From Fodinicola acaciae (lineage in GTDB: Bacteria; Actinomycetota; Actinomycetes; Mycobacteriales; HKI-0501): a DNA stretch of 64,000 bases. The DNA lies in NCBI RefSeq assembly GCF_010993745.1, contig NZ_WOTN01000003.1, positions 372,001 through 436,000 on the forward strand, read 5' to 3'. A program made the translations under genes and the position numbers. Of this stretch, positions 34,320 through 42,720 are shown in pieces; the stretch's first letter is position 1, and every line of letters begins with the position of its first letter. Under the pieces are notes generated by a model, which had not been told where the DNA came from, ran no database searches, and saw only the letters and a list, made by a program, of their open reading frames with translations.

Positions 34320-34960
34320 AGGTCATCGGCGCCGGTTTTCCGCGCACCGGCACGTCAACTCAGCAGGCGGTGCTCAACCAGCTCGGTTTCGGTCCGTGCT
34401 ATCACATGCGCGAGGTGATGGAAAACCCCGGTCACGCGGCCGGCTGGGTCGACGCGATCAGCGGCCGGCCGTACGACCTGGCCGAGCTTTTGGCCGGATA
34501 TCAGTCGACCACCGACGCTCCTGGCTGCTTCTTCTGGCGCGAGCTGCTCGCCGCCAATCCGGACGCGAAGGTGTTGCTGAGCGTACGCGACGCGGACAAG
34601 TGGTATCAGAGCATGATCACCACCGTGCTCAATCCGGAGCTTTTCGCGAAGATGGGGGACATCGCGAAGCGGGATCCGGAGATGGCCGACCGGCGGCGGC
34701 TGCCGGAGACGATGTTCGACAAGGTTTTCGGCGCCAGCAGGGACAAAGACCATCTGATCGAGATCTACCAGCGGCACAACGCCGACGTACGCGCCGAGGT
34801 GCCCGCCGATCAGTTGCTGGTCTACGAGGTGAAGCAGGGCTGGGGACCGCTGTGCGAGTTTCTCGGCGTCCCGGTGCCGGACGAGCCGTATCCGCACCTG
34901 AACGACTCGGCCAGCTTCGTCCAGACGGTCAGCCAGTTCGCCGAGCAGGCTCAGAAGTGA
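34316..34960 (+). CDS. Sulfotransferase-family protein
   Basis: A 214-residue protein with the P-loop-like PAPS motif VIGAGFPRTGTSTQQAVLNQ at the N-terminus, VLLSVRDADKWYQSM as the second motif with the conserved Arg/Ser, and a C-terminal LLVYEVKQGWGPLCEFLG segment that closes the family (the usual F/W-x-PLCxFLG). It probably moves sulfonate from PAPS to an unknown acceptor, in the cytoplasm. It is translationally coupled to the TauE/SafE permease, pointing to joint handling of a sulfonated or sulfated compound. Confidence 0.88.
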   Translation: MKVIGAGFPRTGTSTQQAVLNQLGFGPCYHMREVMENPGHAAGWVDAISGRPYDLAELLAGYQSTTDAPGCFFWRELLAANPDAKVLLSVRDADKWYQSMITTVLNPELFAKMGDIAKRDPEMADRRRLPETMFDKVFGASRDKDHLIEIYQRHNADVRAEVPADQLLVYEVKQGWGPLCEFLGVPVPDEPYPHLNDSASFVQTVSQFAEQAQK

Positions 34961-35075
34961 GCAGGTCGGCCGGCTGACAGTCCAGCGCCGCGCAGATCGC
35001 CGCGAGCCTCGCGAAACGGATGGCCTTGGCCGCGGCCCGCACGGCGCGCAGCGACGGCAGGATCACCCCGAGCAC
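34929..35075 (-). pseudogene. XRE/YozG-like regulator remnant (C-terminal part only)
   Basis: Minus-strand translation of the gap after the TetR gene reads AAAKAIRFARLAAICAALDC followed by QPADLLTSEP, closely matching the end of short YozG-type XRE regulators (GRAKAIRFSTLxxLCxALDCQPGDLL). The preceding residues do not form the N-terminal helix-turn-helix, and the only plausible start is a GTG at 35075. The frame runs 32 bases into the 3' end of the convergent sulfotransferase gene. This is probably a 5'-deleted gene. Confidence 0.55.
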
Positions 35076-35094
35076 GACACCCCCGCCGGCAGTG

Positions 35095-35691
35095 TCAATG
35101 GAGAGCGAGGTGGTCGTCGACGAACGCGCGGCAGGTCGCGCGCATGGTCGCGACCTGCATGTTTTTCGAGCGCAGCAGCACTTGTACGGCCAGGCCGTCC
35201 ATCATCGCCACCAGCATGTTGGCCAGCCGCGTCGGATCGCCTGGCCGCGCGACGCCGGTGTGCTGAGCCGCCTCGATCGCATCGCGTACGACCTCGCGCC
35301 ACTGGCCGTACAACTCGTCGTTGACCTTCTGCAGCGCCGGATCGCGCGCGCCTTCGGCCCACAGCTCGGCCCAGACTCGCCACGCCTGCAGGGATTTCCG
35401 CGTCGTCGGCAAATAGGACTCGACGATGTCGTGCAGTCGCCGCAACGGGTCCACTGTGGACTCGCGCAGCCACCGCCGGCGGCGCACAGACGCGGCGAAG
35501 TTGTATTCGAAAGCGGCCGCGACGAGATCTTTCTTGCTGTCGAAGTAATAGTGGATCGTCCCGGAGCTGACGCCGGCTTCCGCCGCCACGTCCGACACGC
35601 GCAGCTGCTGCAGGCCGGCCTTCGCGATCACCGCGCAGGCCGCCTCCAGGATCTGCTTGCGGCGCTCGGCCTCGACGTTGGGACGCGGCAT
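35095..35691 (-). CDS. TetR-family transcriptional regulator (BetI-like)
   Basis: A 198-residue repressor with the HTH (QILEAACAVIAKAGLQQLRV, SDVAAEAGVSSGTIHYYFDS) and a C-terminal domain with LQAWRVWAELWAEGARDPAL, the TetR_C_6 style seen in BetI and in acyl-CoA operon regulators. Its ATG overlaps the stop of the acyl-CoA dehydrogenase gene, making it the third gene of that operon; it likely represses its own operon in response to an acyl-CoA. Confidence 0.9.
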   Translation of the reverse strand: MPRPNVEAERRKQILEAACAVIAKAGLQQLRVSDVAAEAGVSSGTIHYYFDSKKDLVAAAFEYNFAASVRRRRWLRESTVDPLRRLHDIVESYLPTTRKSLQAWRVWAELWAEGARDPALQKVNDELYGQWREVVRDAIEAAQHTGVARPGDPTRLANMLVAMMDGLAVQVLLRSKNMQVATMRATCRAFVDDHLALH

Positions 35692-36836
35692 CAGGCCAGG
35701 TTACGGGAGATGACCAGGCGCATGATGTCGGACGTGCCTTCCTCGATCTCCTCCAGTTTCACGTCGCGCATCCACTGCTCGACCGGAAACTCGCGCGAAT
35801 AGCCCCAGCCGCCGAGCGTCTGCACCGCGGCCCAGGTGACGAACATCGCGGTCTCGGAGGCGGTCAGCTTGGCCATCGCGGCCAGTCCGGTCGCGGTGTG
35901 TCCGGCGTCGATCGTACGCGCCGCGTGCTGCACCAGCAGCCTCGCCGCCTCGATTTTCGTTGCCATGTCGGCCAACCGGAAGGCAACCGCCTGGTGCTCG
36001 ATGATCGGCACGCCGAACTGCTTGCGTGTTCTGGCATATTCCAGGGCGAACTCGTACGCCGCACGAGCGGCGCCGACAGCCGCCGCGCCCAGGATGACCC
36101 GCGAGATGTCGAACGTCCCCATCAAACCGCGGAAACCCTGGCCTTCGTCACCGAGCCGGTCGCTCTCCGGCACGAACACGTCGTCGAAGAAGATCTCCCG
36201 GCAGACGATCGCGCGCTGACCCATCTTGCGCATCGGCTCACCGAACCGGAGCCCGTCTTTGCGCATGACAAAGGCGCTCACGCCGCGCGACCGCTGGGTG
36301 CGGTCGGTTTTCGCGAAGACGACATAGAACTCGGCCGCTCCGGCGTTGGAGATCCAGGCTTTCTGGCCGTTGATCAGATATCCGCCGTCCACGCGGGTGG
36401 CCGTTGTGACGATCGACGCGGCGTCCGAGCCGGCCTCGGGCTCGGTGGTGGCGAGTGCGGTCATCGGCGCGTCCCTGCCGGCGAGCGGCGTCAGCCACCG
36501 CTTCCTCTGGTCCTCGGTGCCGAGCACCAGGATCGGATCGGCGAAGAACCCGTTGGAACACACCAGGTTTCCGATGCCGGGGTCGCCCCAGCACAACTCC
36601 TCCTGGACGAGGCACTGCGTGAAGACATCGGTCAGGCCACCGCCACCGTACTCGACCGGCAACATGAAGTCGGTGATGCCGACCTCGGCCGCCTTCCGGA
36701 AGATGTCCATCGGCGTCACGACATCCGCCTCGTCCACCTCGCGAGCGCGTGGCCGGATCTCGCGTACGGCGAAATCCCTGCACAGCTCGACGATCTGTCG
36801 CTGTTCGTCGGTCAACGGCCACGCTTGGACGGTCAT
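35691..36836 (-). CDS. Acyl-CoA dehydrogenase
   Basis: FAD enzyme that introduces the alpha-beta double bond in acyl-CoAs, 381 residues. Domains run in the usual order: N-terminal helices, the beta domain with the ACAD signature ALATTEPEAGSDAASI and WISNAGAAEFYVVFAK, and the C-terminal helices with RTRKQFGVPIIEHQAVAFRL. The catalytic base Glu is in EEIEEGTSDIMRLVISRNL. The start at 36836 is set by the ATGA overlap with the upstream acyl-CoA synthetase. Electrons would go to the EtfAB encoded nearby. Confidence 0.93.
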   Translation of the reverse strand: MTVQAWPLTDEQRQIVELCRDFAVREIRPRAREVDEADVVTPMDIFRKAAEVGITDFMLPVEYGGGGLTDVFTQCLVQEELCWGDPGIGNLVCSNGFFADPILVLGTEDQRKRWLTPLAGRDAPMTALATTEPEAGSDAASIVTTATRVDGGYLINGQKAWISNAGAAEFYVVFAKTDRTQRSRGVSAFVMRKDGLRFGEPMRKMGQRAIVCREIFFDDVFVPESDRLGDEGQGFRGLMGTFDISRVILGAAAVGAARAAYEFALEYARTRKQFGVPIIEHQAVAFRLADMATKIEAARLLVQHAARTIDAGHTATGLAAMAKLTASETAMFVTWAAVQTLGGWGYSREFPVEQWMRDVKLEEIEEGTSDIMRLVISRNLA

Positions 36837-38806
36837 GCCTCTCCTTTCGGCACGAGCAGCGCGTCGACGGCGAGCACACCGTCGACGCCGACGCGTACCG
36901 GATTCAGTTCGAGCTCCGCGAGGTTCTCGTACGCCTGGAAAAGACGCGACAGGTCGGCCACGAGTCCTGCCAGCGCCGCCACGTCCTTGGCCGGCCGCCC
37001 GCGCCAACCACGCAGCAGCGCGGCGATTCTGAGCCGACCGATCATCTGCATCGCCGTGTCGACGGTGACCGGCGCAAGCTCGACGGCCGTGTCACGATGC
37101 ATCTCCGCCGCCGCGCCGCCGGCGCCGATCACCGCCACCGGGCCGAAATCCGGGTCGCGTCGCATGCCGATCAGCATTTCCACGACATCCTCGCGCGTGT
37201 CCTGCTCCTCGACCAGGTAATCGCCAGGCCCCAGCCGCTCACGCATTTGCGCGTACGCTTCGAAAACCGTGTCGAGGTTGGTCCTGACTCCGCCAACCTC
37301 GGTCTTGTGGTCGAGCCAGCCGGCTTTCAGCACGTACGGCGGCGCCAGACCGGCGACCGTCTGGAGGTCGCGTTCGGATCGGATCAGCCGGGCCCTCGGA
37401 AATCGGACACCGCTGAGGAACTGCCGCGCTCTCCAATACCCAGGGCCGATTTCCGCGCGCCTTGCGGTGGCTTTTGGCGCTGGTTTCGTCGGTTGGAAGG
37501 CCGCCAGGCCGGCCAACGCGTCGACGGCTTCCTCGATGGTCGGATAGGTCGGGACGCCGACGTTCCAGAGTTCTGCCGCAGTCGCGCTGTCAGCGGTCAT
37601 GGAGTGCACGATGACCGGTTTTCCGCTGTTGCGCACGACCTTTCCGAGCCGCCTCGCCTCGTCGGACTCGCGCTCGGCCAGCGTCTGCGTGTCGGTGCCG
37701 TAGGATCCGAAATAGCCAGTGAGAATCGCCGCGTCCACATTGGACAACGCACGCTCGACGGTGTCCGCGTACGTGCCGAGGTCACGCTCACCGGCACCGG
37801 CCAGGTCGATCGGATTGGCGGTCGCCGCGCCGGCCGGAAGCCGCAGCGACTCCCGCGTTTGCCTTGGCAGTGGCGGAATCGCCAGCCGATCCGCCGCGAG
37901 ATCCGCCGCGATGCCGGCCTGACCACCGCTGTCCGCGATGATTGCGACGCGCCGACCTGCCGGTCTTTTCGTCGCGAGACAAGCTCTTGCGACCGTGACG
38001 AGCTGCGCCGGCGTACGCACTCGCAGCACGCCAGCCGCTCGGCAGGCCGCGTCCACCACATCCATCGACGAGGTCAACGCGCCGGTGTGTGACCTGGCCA
38101 ACCGGCTGCTCGCGGCGCTGGCGCCGACCGTCAGCAACATCACCGGTTTGTCAAGCGTCGCCAAGGTATCCAACAAAAGCTCGCCGCCGGTGAAACTTTC
38201 CAGGTAGAGCGCGACGATCCTGGTGCCGCGGTGTCCGGCGAGGTCAGCGAGCAGCTCGGTCGCGGTCACGTCGGCCTGGCTGCCGACCGAGACGAACCGT
38301 GAGACACCGAGGCCGTGCCGGGCCGCCAGCGCGGCGATCTCCGACCCGAGCTGGCCACTCTGCGAGACGATCGCGAGCGGTCCAGGCGTGAAGTTTCCCC
38401 ACGCCAGCTGCAGTGCGGAGTCGGCGTCGTAGAGGCCGAGGCTGTTCGGTCCGACGATCCGTGCGCCGGCCGCGCGGATCCGGTCGACCAGCCCCGCCTC
38501 GCCGGCCACACCCGCCGTGATGCCGACGAATCCGCGTACGCCGAGCCGCAATGCCTCCTCGACGACGTCCTCGATATCGGGAACGCACAAGGCGACCAGC
38601 TCTGGCACCGCATTGAGATCGCTGAGGCGACGCACAGACGCCCGGCCGAAAATCGTCGCGCCGCCGCGGTTGACGAGATCGACGCGCCGCCGGTGCGCGC
38701 CTTTGAGCGCGCCGGCAGCCAGCCAGTGTCCCCATTTCGCCGGGTCGGCGGATGCCCCGACCACGGCCACCGAGGCGGGGTCGCGAAACACCGTCAGATC
38801 GCTCAT
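36833..38806 (-). CDS. ADP-forming acyl/acetyl-CoA synthetase (acetate-CoA ligase family)
   Basis: Nucleotide-dependent acyl-CoA synthetase of 657 residues with alpha and beta parts fused. The CoA-binding Rossmann domain opens with DPASVAVVGASADPAKWGHW, the flavodoxin-like ligase domains follow (AIVSQSGQLGSEIAALAARH, and SHTGAL near the middle), and the ATP-grasp domain fills the C-terminal 220 residues (PPYVLKAGWLDHKTEVGGVR, LEELELNP-like LAELELNPVRVGVDG). It would activate a carboxylic acid for the coupled acyl-CoA dehydrogenase. The acid is unknown. The ATG is at 38806; the 173-bp gap upstream is shared with the divergent methyltransferase gene. Confidence 0.88.
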   Translation of the reverse strand: MSDLTVFRDPASVAVVGASADPAKWGHWLAAGALKGAHRRRVDLVNRGGATIFGRASVRRLSDLNAVPELVALCVPDIEDVVEEALRLGVRGFVGITAGVAGEAGLVDRIRAAGARIVGPNSLGLYDADSALQLAWGNFTPGPLAIVSQSGQLGSEIAALAARHGLGVSRFVSVGSQADVTATELLADLAGHRGTRIVALYLESFTGGELLLDTLATLDKPVMLLTVGASAASSRLARSHTGALTSSMDVVDAACRAAGVLRVRTPAQLVTVARACLATKRPAGRRVAIIADSGGQAGIAADLAADRLAIPPLPRQTRESLRLPAGAATANPIDLAGAGERDLGTYADTVERALSNVDAAILTGYFGSYGTDTQTLAERESDEARRLGKVVRNSGKPVIVHSMTADSATAAELWNVGVPTYPTIEEAVDALAGLAAFQPTKPAPKATARRAEIGPGYWRARQFLSGVRFPRARLIRSERDLQTVAGLAPPYVLKAGWLDHKTEVGGVRTNLDTVFEAYAQMRERLGPGDYLVEEQDTREDVVEMLIGMRRDPDFGPVAVIGAGGAAAEMHRDTAVELAPVTVDTAMQMIGRLRIAALLRGWRGRPAKDVAALAGLVADLSRLFQAYENLAELELNPVRVGVDGVLAVDALLVPKGEA

Positions 38807-38873
38807 CCGGCTCCAATAACTGATTGGCGAGTCAACTACCGGAACGATGGTGACCAGCGGATAGCCACTTGTC

Positions 38874-38899
38874 AACACCGACCGGATGTCGCCGGTGTT
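38874..38899. promoter_or_regulatory. Inverted repeat in the divergent gap before the methyltransferase
   Basis: AACACCG and CGGTGTT are perfect 7-bp arms with a 12-base spacer, between the acyl-CoA synthetase and methyltransferase genes. It may be an operator for either; its function is not shown. Confidence 0.35.
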
Positions 38900-38979
38900 C
38901 GGCGCGCGGGACCCTGCGTGACCGGTCCGGCACGTCGGCGTCGTACGCTGGGACCGACGAGCGCGAAGGAGGCGGGCCG

Positions 38980-39729
38980 ATCAGCATTTCCACAGCTCAA
39001 GGGGCGACGCTTCCGCTGACCGGCGAGCGTACGGTGCCGGGCATCGCGCACGAGAACTACTGGTTCCGCCGCCACGAGATCGCCTATCTGCACGCGCGAC
39101 GCTGGCTGCGCGGCGCGGACGTGCTGGAAGCCGGAGCCGGCGAGGGATACGGCGCCGCCGTGCTGAGCCAGGCCGCGCGGCGCGTGTTCGCGTTGGACTA
39201 CGACCAGGCGGCGATCGGCCACGCGAGCCGCAAATATCCGGCCGTGCCGGCGATGCGCGGCAATCTCGCGGCGCTGCCGGTGCGGTCCGCGGCCGTCGAC
39301 GCGGTCGTCAGCCTGCAGACCATCGAACATCTGTGGAACCAACCGGAGTTCGTCGCCGAGTGCGCGCGAGTCTTGCGACCGGCCGGCATTCTGCTGATGT
39401 CCACGCCCAACCGGCTGACCTTCTCCCCCGGCCTGGACACGCCGCTCAATCCCTTCCACACTCGCGAACTTTCCGCCGCCGAGCTGGCCGAGCTGCTGGA
39501 GCCGCATTTCCGCGTGTCACGGATGTTCGGCGTGCACCACGGCCGGCGGTTGCGCCGCGCCGACCGGCATTTCGGCGGGTTCGTCACCGCGCAGCTGTCC
39601 GGTCCGCCGGCGACCTGGCATCCGGAGCTGCGGCGCGCCGTCACGGCCGTACGAGCGAACGATTTCGTGGTCACCGAGGCCGACATCGACGCGAGCCTCG
39701 ACCTGTTCGCCGTCGCGGTGAAGACGTGA
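38980..39729 (+). CDS. SAM-dependent methyltransferase, MetM/Rv3030-like
   Basis: Class I methyltransferase of about 249 residues. Conserved features are LTGERTVPGIAHENYWFRRH near the N-terminus, motif I VLEAGAGEGYGAAVL, an acidic strand FALDYDQ, and VVSLQTIEHLWN. The N-terminus and the overlap with a GH57 branching enzyme match mycobacterial Rv3030/Rv3031, where the methyltransferase acts in making methylated glucose polysaccharides. No ATG, GTG or TTG lies in frame between the Shine-Dalgarno GAAGGAGG (38965-38972) and the conserved region, so an ATC at 38980, seven bases after it, is proposed as start. The only canonical upstream start is a TTG at 38869, far from any ribosome site. Confidence 0.85.
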   Translation: MSISTAQGATLPLTGERTVPGIAHENYWFRRHEIAYLHARRWLRGADVLEAGAGEGYGAAVLSQAARRVFALDYDQAAIGHASRKYPAVPAMRGNLAALPVRSAAVDAVVSLQTIEHLWNQPEFVAECARVLRPAGILLMSTPNRLTFSPGLDTPLNPFHTRELSAAELAELLEPHFRVSRMFGVHHGRRLRRADRHFGGFVTAQLSGPPATWHPELRRAVTAVRANDFVVTEADIDASLDLFAVAVKT

Positions 39730-41195
39730 CCCGGCCGGTCGGCACGTTTTGCCTGGTGCTGCACACACATCTGCCGTGGCTGCCGCACGCCGGCACGTGG
39801 CCGGTCGGTGAGGAGTGGATCTATCAGGCGTTCACCGCGTCGTGGCAACGGGTCGTACGGGTCATCGAACAACTCGACCGTCCGGACACGCTCACCCTCG
39901 GCATAACGCCGACCGTCGCCGCGATGCTGGACGACCCGTACACCTTGCGACAGCTGCACACCTGGATCGCCAACTGGCAGCTGCGCGCCGCCGAGCTGGC
40001 CGGCCGGCCGGATTTTCCCGACCTGGCAACGTACGAGTGGCGGGCCGCCTCGGCTTCGCTGGCGGACTTCGAAAATCGCTGGGCGACCGGCGGGTCGCCG
40101 GTTTTTTCCCAACTGCCGGTGGAACTGCTCGGCGGTCCGGCCATGCATCCGTTCCAGCCACTGCTGCCGTCGCGGCTGCAGCGTTTCGCCTTGTCCGTCG
40201 GTCTGGCCGACGCGCGGCTGCGGTTCGGTGCCGCACCGGCCGGCATCTGGGCTCCGGAGTGTGGATTCCGGCCCGGGCTCGAACAGTCCTATGTGGACGC
40301 CGGAGTCTCGCGGTTTCTGGTCGACGGTCCGGCCGTACGCGGCCAGACGCACACCGCCTATCCGGTGGCCGGATCGGACGTGGTCGCGTTCGCCCGCGAT
40401 CTTGAGGTCACTTATCGCGTGTGGTCACCGAAAGCCGGCTATCCCGGCGCCGCGCCATACCGCGACTTTCACACCTTCGACCACGCCTCCGGTTTCCGGC
40501 CGGCGCGGGTGACCGGCAAACACGTGCCGCCGGAACAGAAGAAGCCATGGGATCCGGCGGCCGCTTTCGCGCAGGCGTCGGTCGACGCCGACGACTTCGT
40601 GACGCGCGTACGCGATCGCCTGCTTGGCCTGGCCGACCAGCACGGCCGCGAATGCCTGGTGGTCGCGGCCTACGACACCGAGCTTTTCGGTCACTGGTGG
40701 CACGAAGGCCCGGCCTGGCTGGAGGCGGTCCTGCGCCGGCTGCCGGAGGCCGGCGTACGCGTCACGACGCTGCGCGGCGCGGTCGAGGCCGGACACGTCG
40801 GTGCGGCGCGCGAGATTCCGGCCTCGTCGTGGGGATCCGGCAAGGACTGGCGGGTCTGGGACGGCGAGCAGGTCGCCGATCTGGTCGCCGGTAACGCAAA
40901 GGTCGCCGATCGGCTGTTGTCCACTGTGGACGATTTCCGAAGCGCTCGTCGCGATCCGGTGCTGGATCAGTTGGCGCGCGAGGCGATGCTGGCGTTGTCG
41001 AGCGACTGGGCCTTCATGGTCACGAAAGACTCGGCCGCGCACTATGCTCGGCGGCGCGCGGCAAGACACTCGGAAAACGTCCACCGGCTGGCAGACCTGC
41101 TTTACGGCGGCGGCCGGGAGACCGCCGAGGCACTGGCCGGCGAACTGCGCACGGTCGACGGGCTGTTCGGCCACCTCGACGCGCGCCAACTGTGA
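39726..41195 (+). CDS. GH57 1,4-alpha-glucan branching enzyme-like protein (Rv3031-like)
   Basis: Glycoside hydrolase family 57 protein of 489 residues, expected to branch alpha-1,4-glucans. It begins VGTFCLVLHTHLPWLPHAG with the catalytic-barrel His residues, has the nucleophile Glu178 in GIWAPECGFRPG, and the acid/base Asp near residue 316 in AAYDTELFGHWWHEG. The C-terminal region (DWAFMVTKDSAAHYARRR) also fits the family. The GTG start is inside the stop of the methyltransferase (GTGA). The pair suggests synthesis of a branched, methylated polysaccharide, known in mycobacteria as MGLP. Confidence 0.9.
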   Translation: MTRPVGTFCLVLHTHLPWLPHAGTWPVGEEWIYQAFTASWQRVVRVIEQLDRPDTLTLGITPTVAAMLDDPYTLRQLHTWIANWQLRAAELAGRPDFPDLATYEWRAASASLADFENRWATGGSPVFSQLPVELLGGPAMHPFQPLLPSRLQRFALSVGLADARLRFGAAPAGIWAPECGFRPGLEQSYVDAGVSRFLVDGPAVRGQTHTAYPVAGSDVVAFARDLEVTYRVWSPKAGYPGAAPYRDFHTFDHASGFRPARVTGKHVPPEQKKPWDPAAAFAQASVDADDFVTRVRDRLLGLADQHGRECLVVAAYDTELFGHWWHEGPAWLEAVLRRLPEAGVRVTTLRGAVEAGHVGAAREIPASSWGSGKDWRVWDGEQVADLVAGNAKVADRLLSTVDDFRSARRDPVLDQLAREAMLALSSDWAFMVTKDSAAHYARRRAARHSENVHRLADLLYGGGRETAEALAGELRTVDGLFGHLDARQL

Positions 41196-41196
41196 C

Positions 41197-42621
41197 CTAT
41201 TCTCCACGGAAAACCGCGGCCAGCTGCCGCAGCGCAGGAGGAATCAGCTCGGCGTCGATGCCGCCGTATCCGAGCACGAGTCCGTCGACCGCCGGCTCTT
41301 CCGAACAATAACCGGCCAACGACTCCAACGCGATGCCGCGTTTGGCCGCACGTGTGATCACATCGGGAATGTCGACGTGTGCCTCCGGACGCACGGTCGC
41401 GCAGACGTGCAGGCCGGAAACCGACGGGACGATCCGCAGCCAACGCGCCAGTTGTCCTTGCAAGGCATCGAGGACCAGCTCATAGCGAACGGCGTACGCG
41501 CGAGTCGCGCGGCGAATGTGGCGCGCCAGCAGGCCGTCGTCGACGAACCGCGCGAGCGCCGCCTGTGTGCTCAGCTCGGCGTGCCAGTCGGACAGTTGCC
41601 GCGCCATCCGCAGCGCCGGCTGCAGCGAGGCCGGCGCGACCAGGAACCCGAGCCGCAGCATCGGAATCAGCGTCTTGGAGAACGATCCGACGTAGACGAC
41701 CCGGCCAAACCGGTCGATGCTCTGCAGTGGTTCCAGCGGCCGGTCGGAAAACCGGAACTCGCTGTCGTAGTCGTCCTCGATGATGACGGCGTCGTTGCGC
41801 TGCGCCCAGTCGAGCAACGCCGCGCGGCGCCGCAACGACATGGTGATGCCGAGCGGAAACTGGTGCGACGGAGTCGTGTAAACCAGCCGCGCGGATTTCG
41901 GGATGGCCGTCACGTCGATCCCCTCCGCGTCGACCGGCACACTCACGATCCGTGCGCCGAGCGACCGGAAAAGCATGCGTACGGGCGGATATCCGGGTTC
42001 CTCGACGGCGACGCAGCCACCTGGCTCGACCAGCACTCTCGCGGCCAGGTCGACGGCCTGCTGCGCGCCGTTGGTCACCACGACGTCATCGGCATCGGCG
42101 CGTACGGACCGGGAAACGCCGACGTGCCTGGCGATCGCGGTGCGCAGCGGCTCATATCCGGACGGATCGGCGTATTGCCGCGCGAGCAGCAACCCCGGCC
42201 GCAATTCGCGGGCGACCAGCCGGCGCCAGCTTTCCAACGGAAACAGCCGCGGATCCGGCATGCCGACCCGGAAGTCGTACGGACCGGCCGCGGTCGGCGT
42301 GCGCGCGGCCAGTCCGCGCCACAACGGCCGTGGCTGGACCGAGCCGCCGCCGGGAGCCTGCCGTTTTTTGGCCGGACCAAGCGCATCCGCCTGCACGTAC
42401 GTGCCGGCGCCGACCTTGCCGACCAGGAATCCCTCCGCGGTCAGCCGTTCGTACGCGGCCGCCACGGTGTTGCGCGAGACCTCCAGCCGCGCCGCCAGCT
42501 CGCGCGCCGACGGCAACCGCTCGCCCGGCCGCAGCCGGCCGTCCAGGATCGCGTCGTGCAGCTGCCGGTAGATCCGCGCGGCGAGGTCGCCACGACCGGC
42601 CAGGCTGACGTGGAAGTCCAT
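41197..42621 (-). CDS. MocR/PdxR-type regulator (GntR HTH fused to aminotransferase domain)
   Basis: A 474-residue chimeric regulator. Residues ~10-80 are a GntR winged helix (IYRQLHDAILDGRLRPGERL, LAARLEVSRNTVAAAYERLT). Residues ~110-470 are a fold-type I aminotransferase domain with the PLP lysine in VGSFSKTLIPMLRLGF and the DDYDSEFRF strand. Family members sense PLP or amino-acid derivatives. It is divergent from the DsbA-like protein gene, with CCAAT/ATTGG-type inverted repeats between them, so it likely controls that gene and itself. It converges with the GH57 gene. Confidence 0.9.
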   Translation of the reverse strand: MDFHVSLAGRGDLAARIYRQLHDAILDGRLRPGERLPSARELAARLEVSRNTVAAAYERLTAEGFLVGKVGAGTYVQADALGPAKKRQAPGGGSVQPRPLWRGLAARTPTAAGPYDFRVGMPDPRLFPLESWRRLVARELRPGLLLARQYADPSGYEPLRTAIARHVGVSRSVRADADDVVVTNGAQQAVDLAARVLVEPGGCVAVEEPGYPPVRMLFRSLGARIVSVPVDAEGIDVTAIPKSARLVYTTPSHQFPLGITMSLRRRAALLDWAQRNDAVIIEDDYDSEFRFSDRPLEPLQSIDRFGRVVYVGSFSKTLIPMLRLGFLVAPASLQPALRMARQLSDWHAELSTQAALARFVDDGLLARHIRRATRAYAVRYELVLDALQGQLARWLRIVPSVSGLHVCATVRPEAHVDIPDVITRAAKRGIALESLAGYCSEEPAVDGLVLGYGGIDAELIPPALRQLAAVFRGE

Positions 42622-42623
42622 CC

Positions 42624-42671
42624 GATTGACCCAATCAGATTCCGCGGAATTGGCCCTTCTCGCTGGCCAAT
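42624..42671. promoter_or_regulatory. MocR operator candidates: two ATTGG/CCAAT inverted repeats
   Basis: GATTG-ACC-CAATC (42624-42636) and ATTGGCC-N9-GGCCAAT (42649-42671) are perfect inverted repeats between the divergent MocR and DsbA-like genes. Their shared ATTG/CAAT cores suggest one regulator, probably the MocR protein. Confidence 0.6.
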
Positions 42672-42720
42672 CTACTCCTTAGTGTCCATGGTGAACACGG
42701 AACGACCTGAGGAGACCTCG

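Noticed and set aside
35448-35461. Repeated TCCACTGTGGAC-like palindrome as a regulatory site
   Set aside because: It recurs at 35449, 40919 and 43347, twice as codons for Ser-Thr-Val-Asp inside genes, so codon usage explains it better than a binding site.
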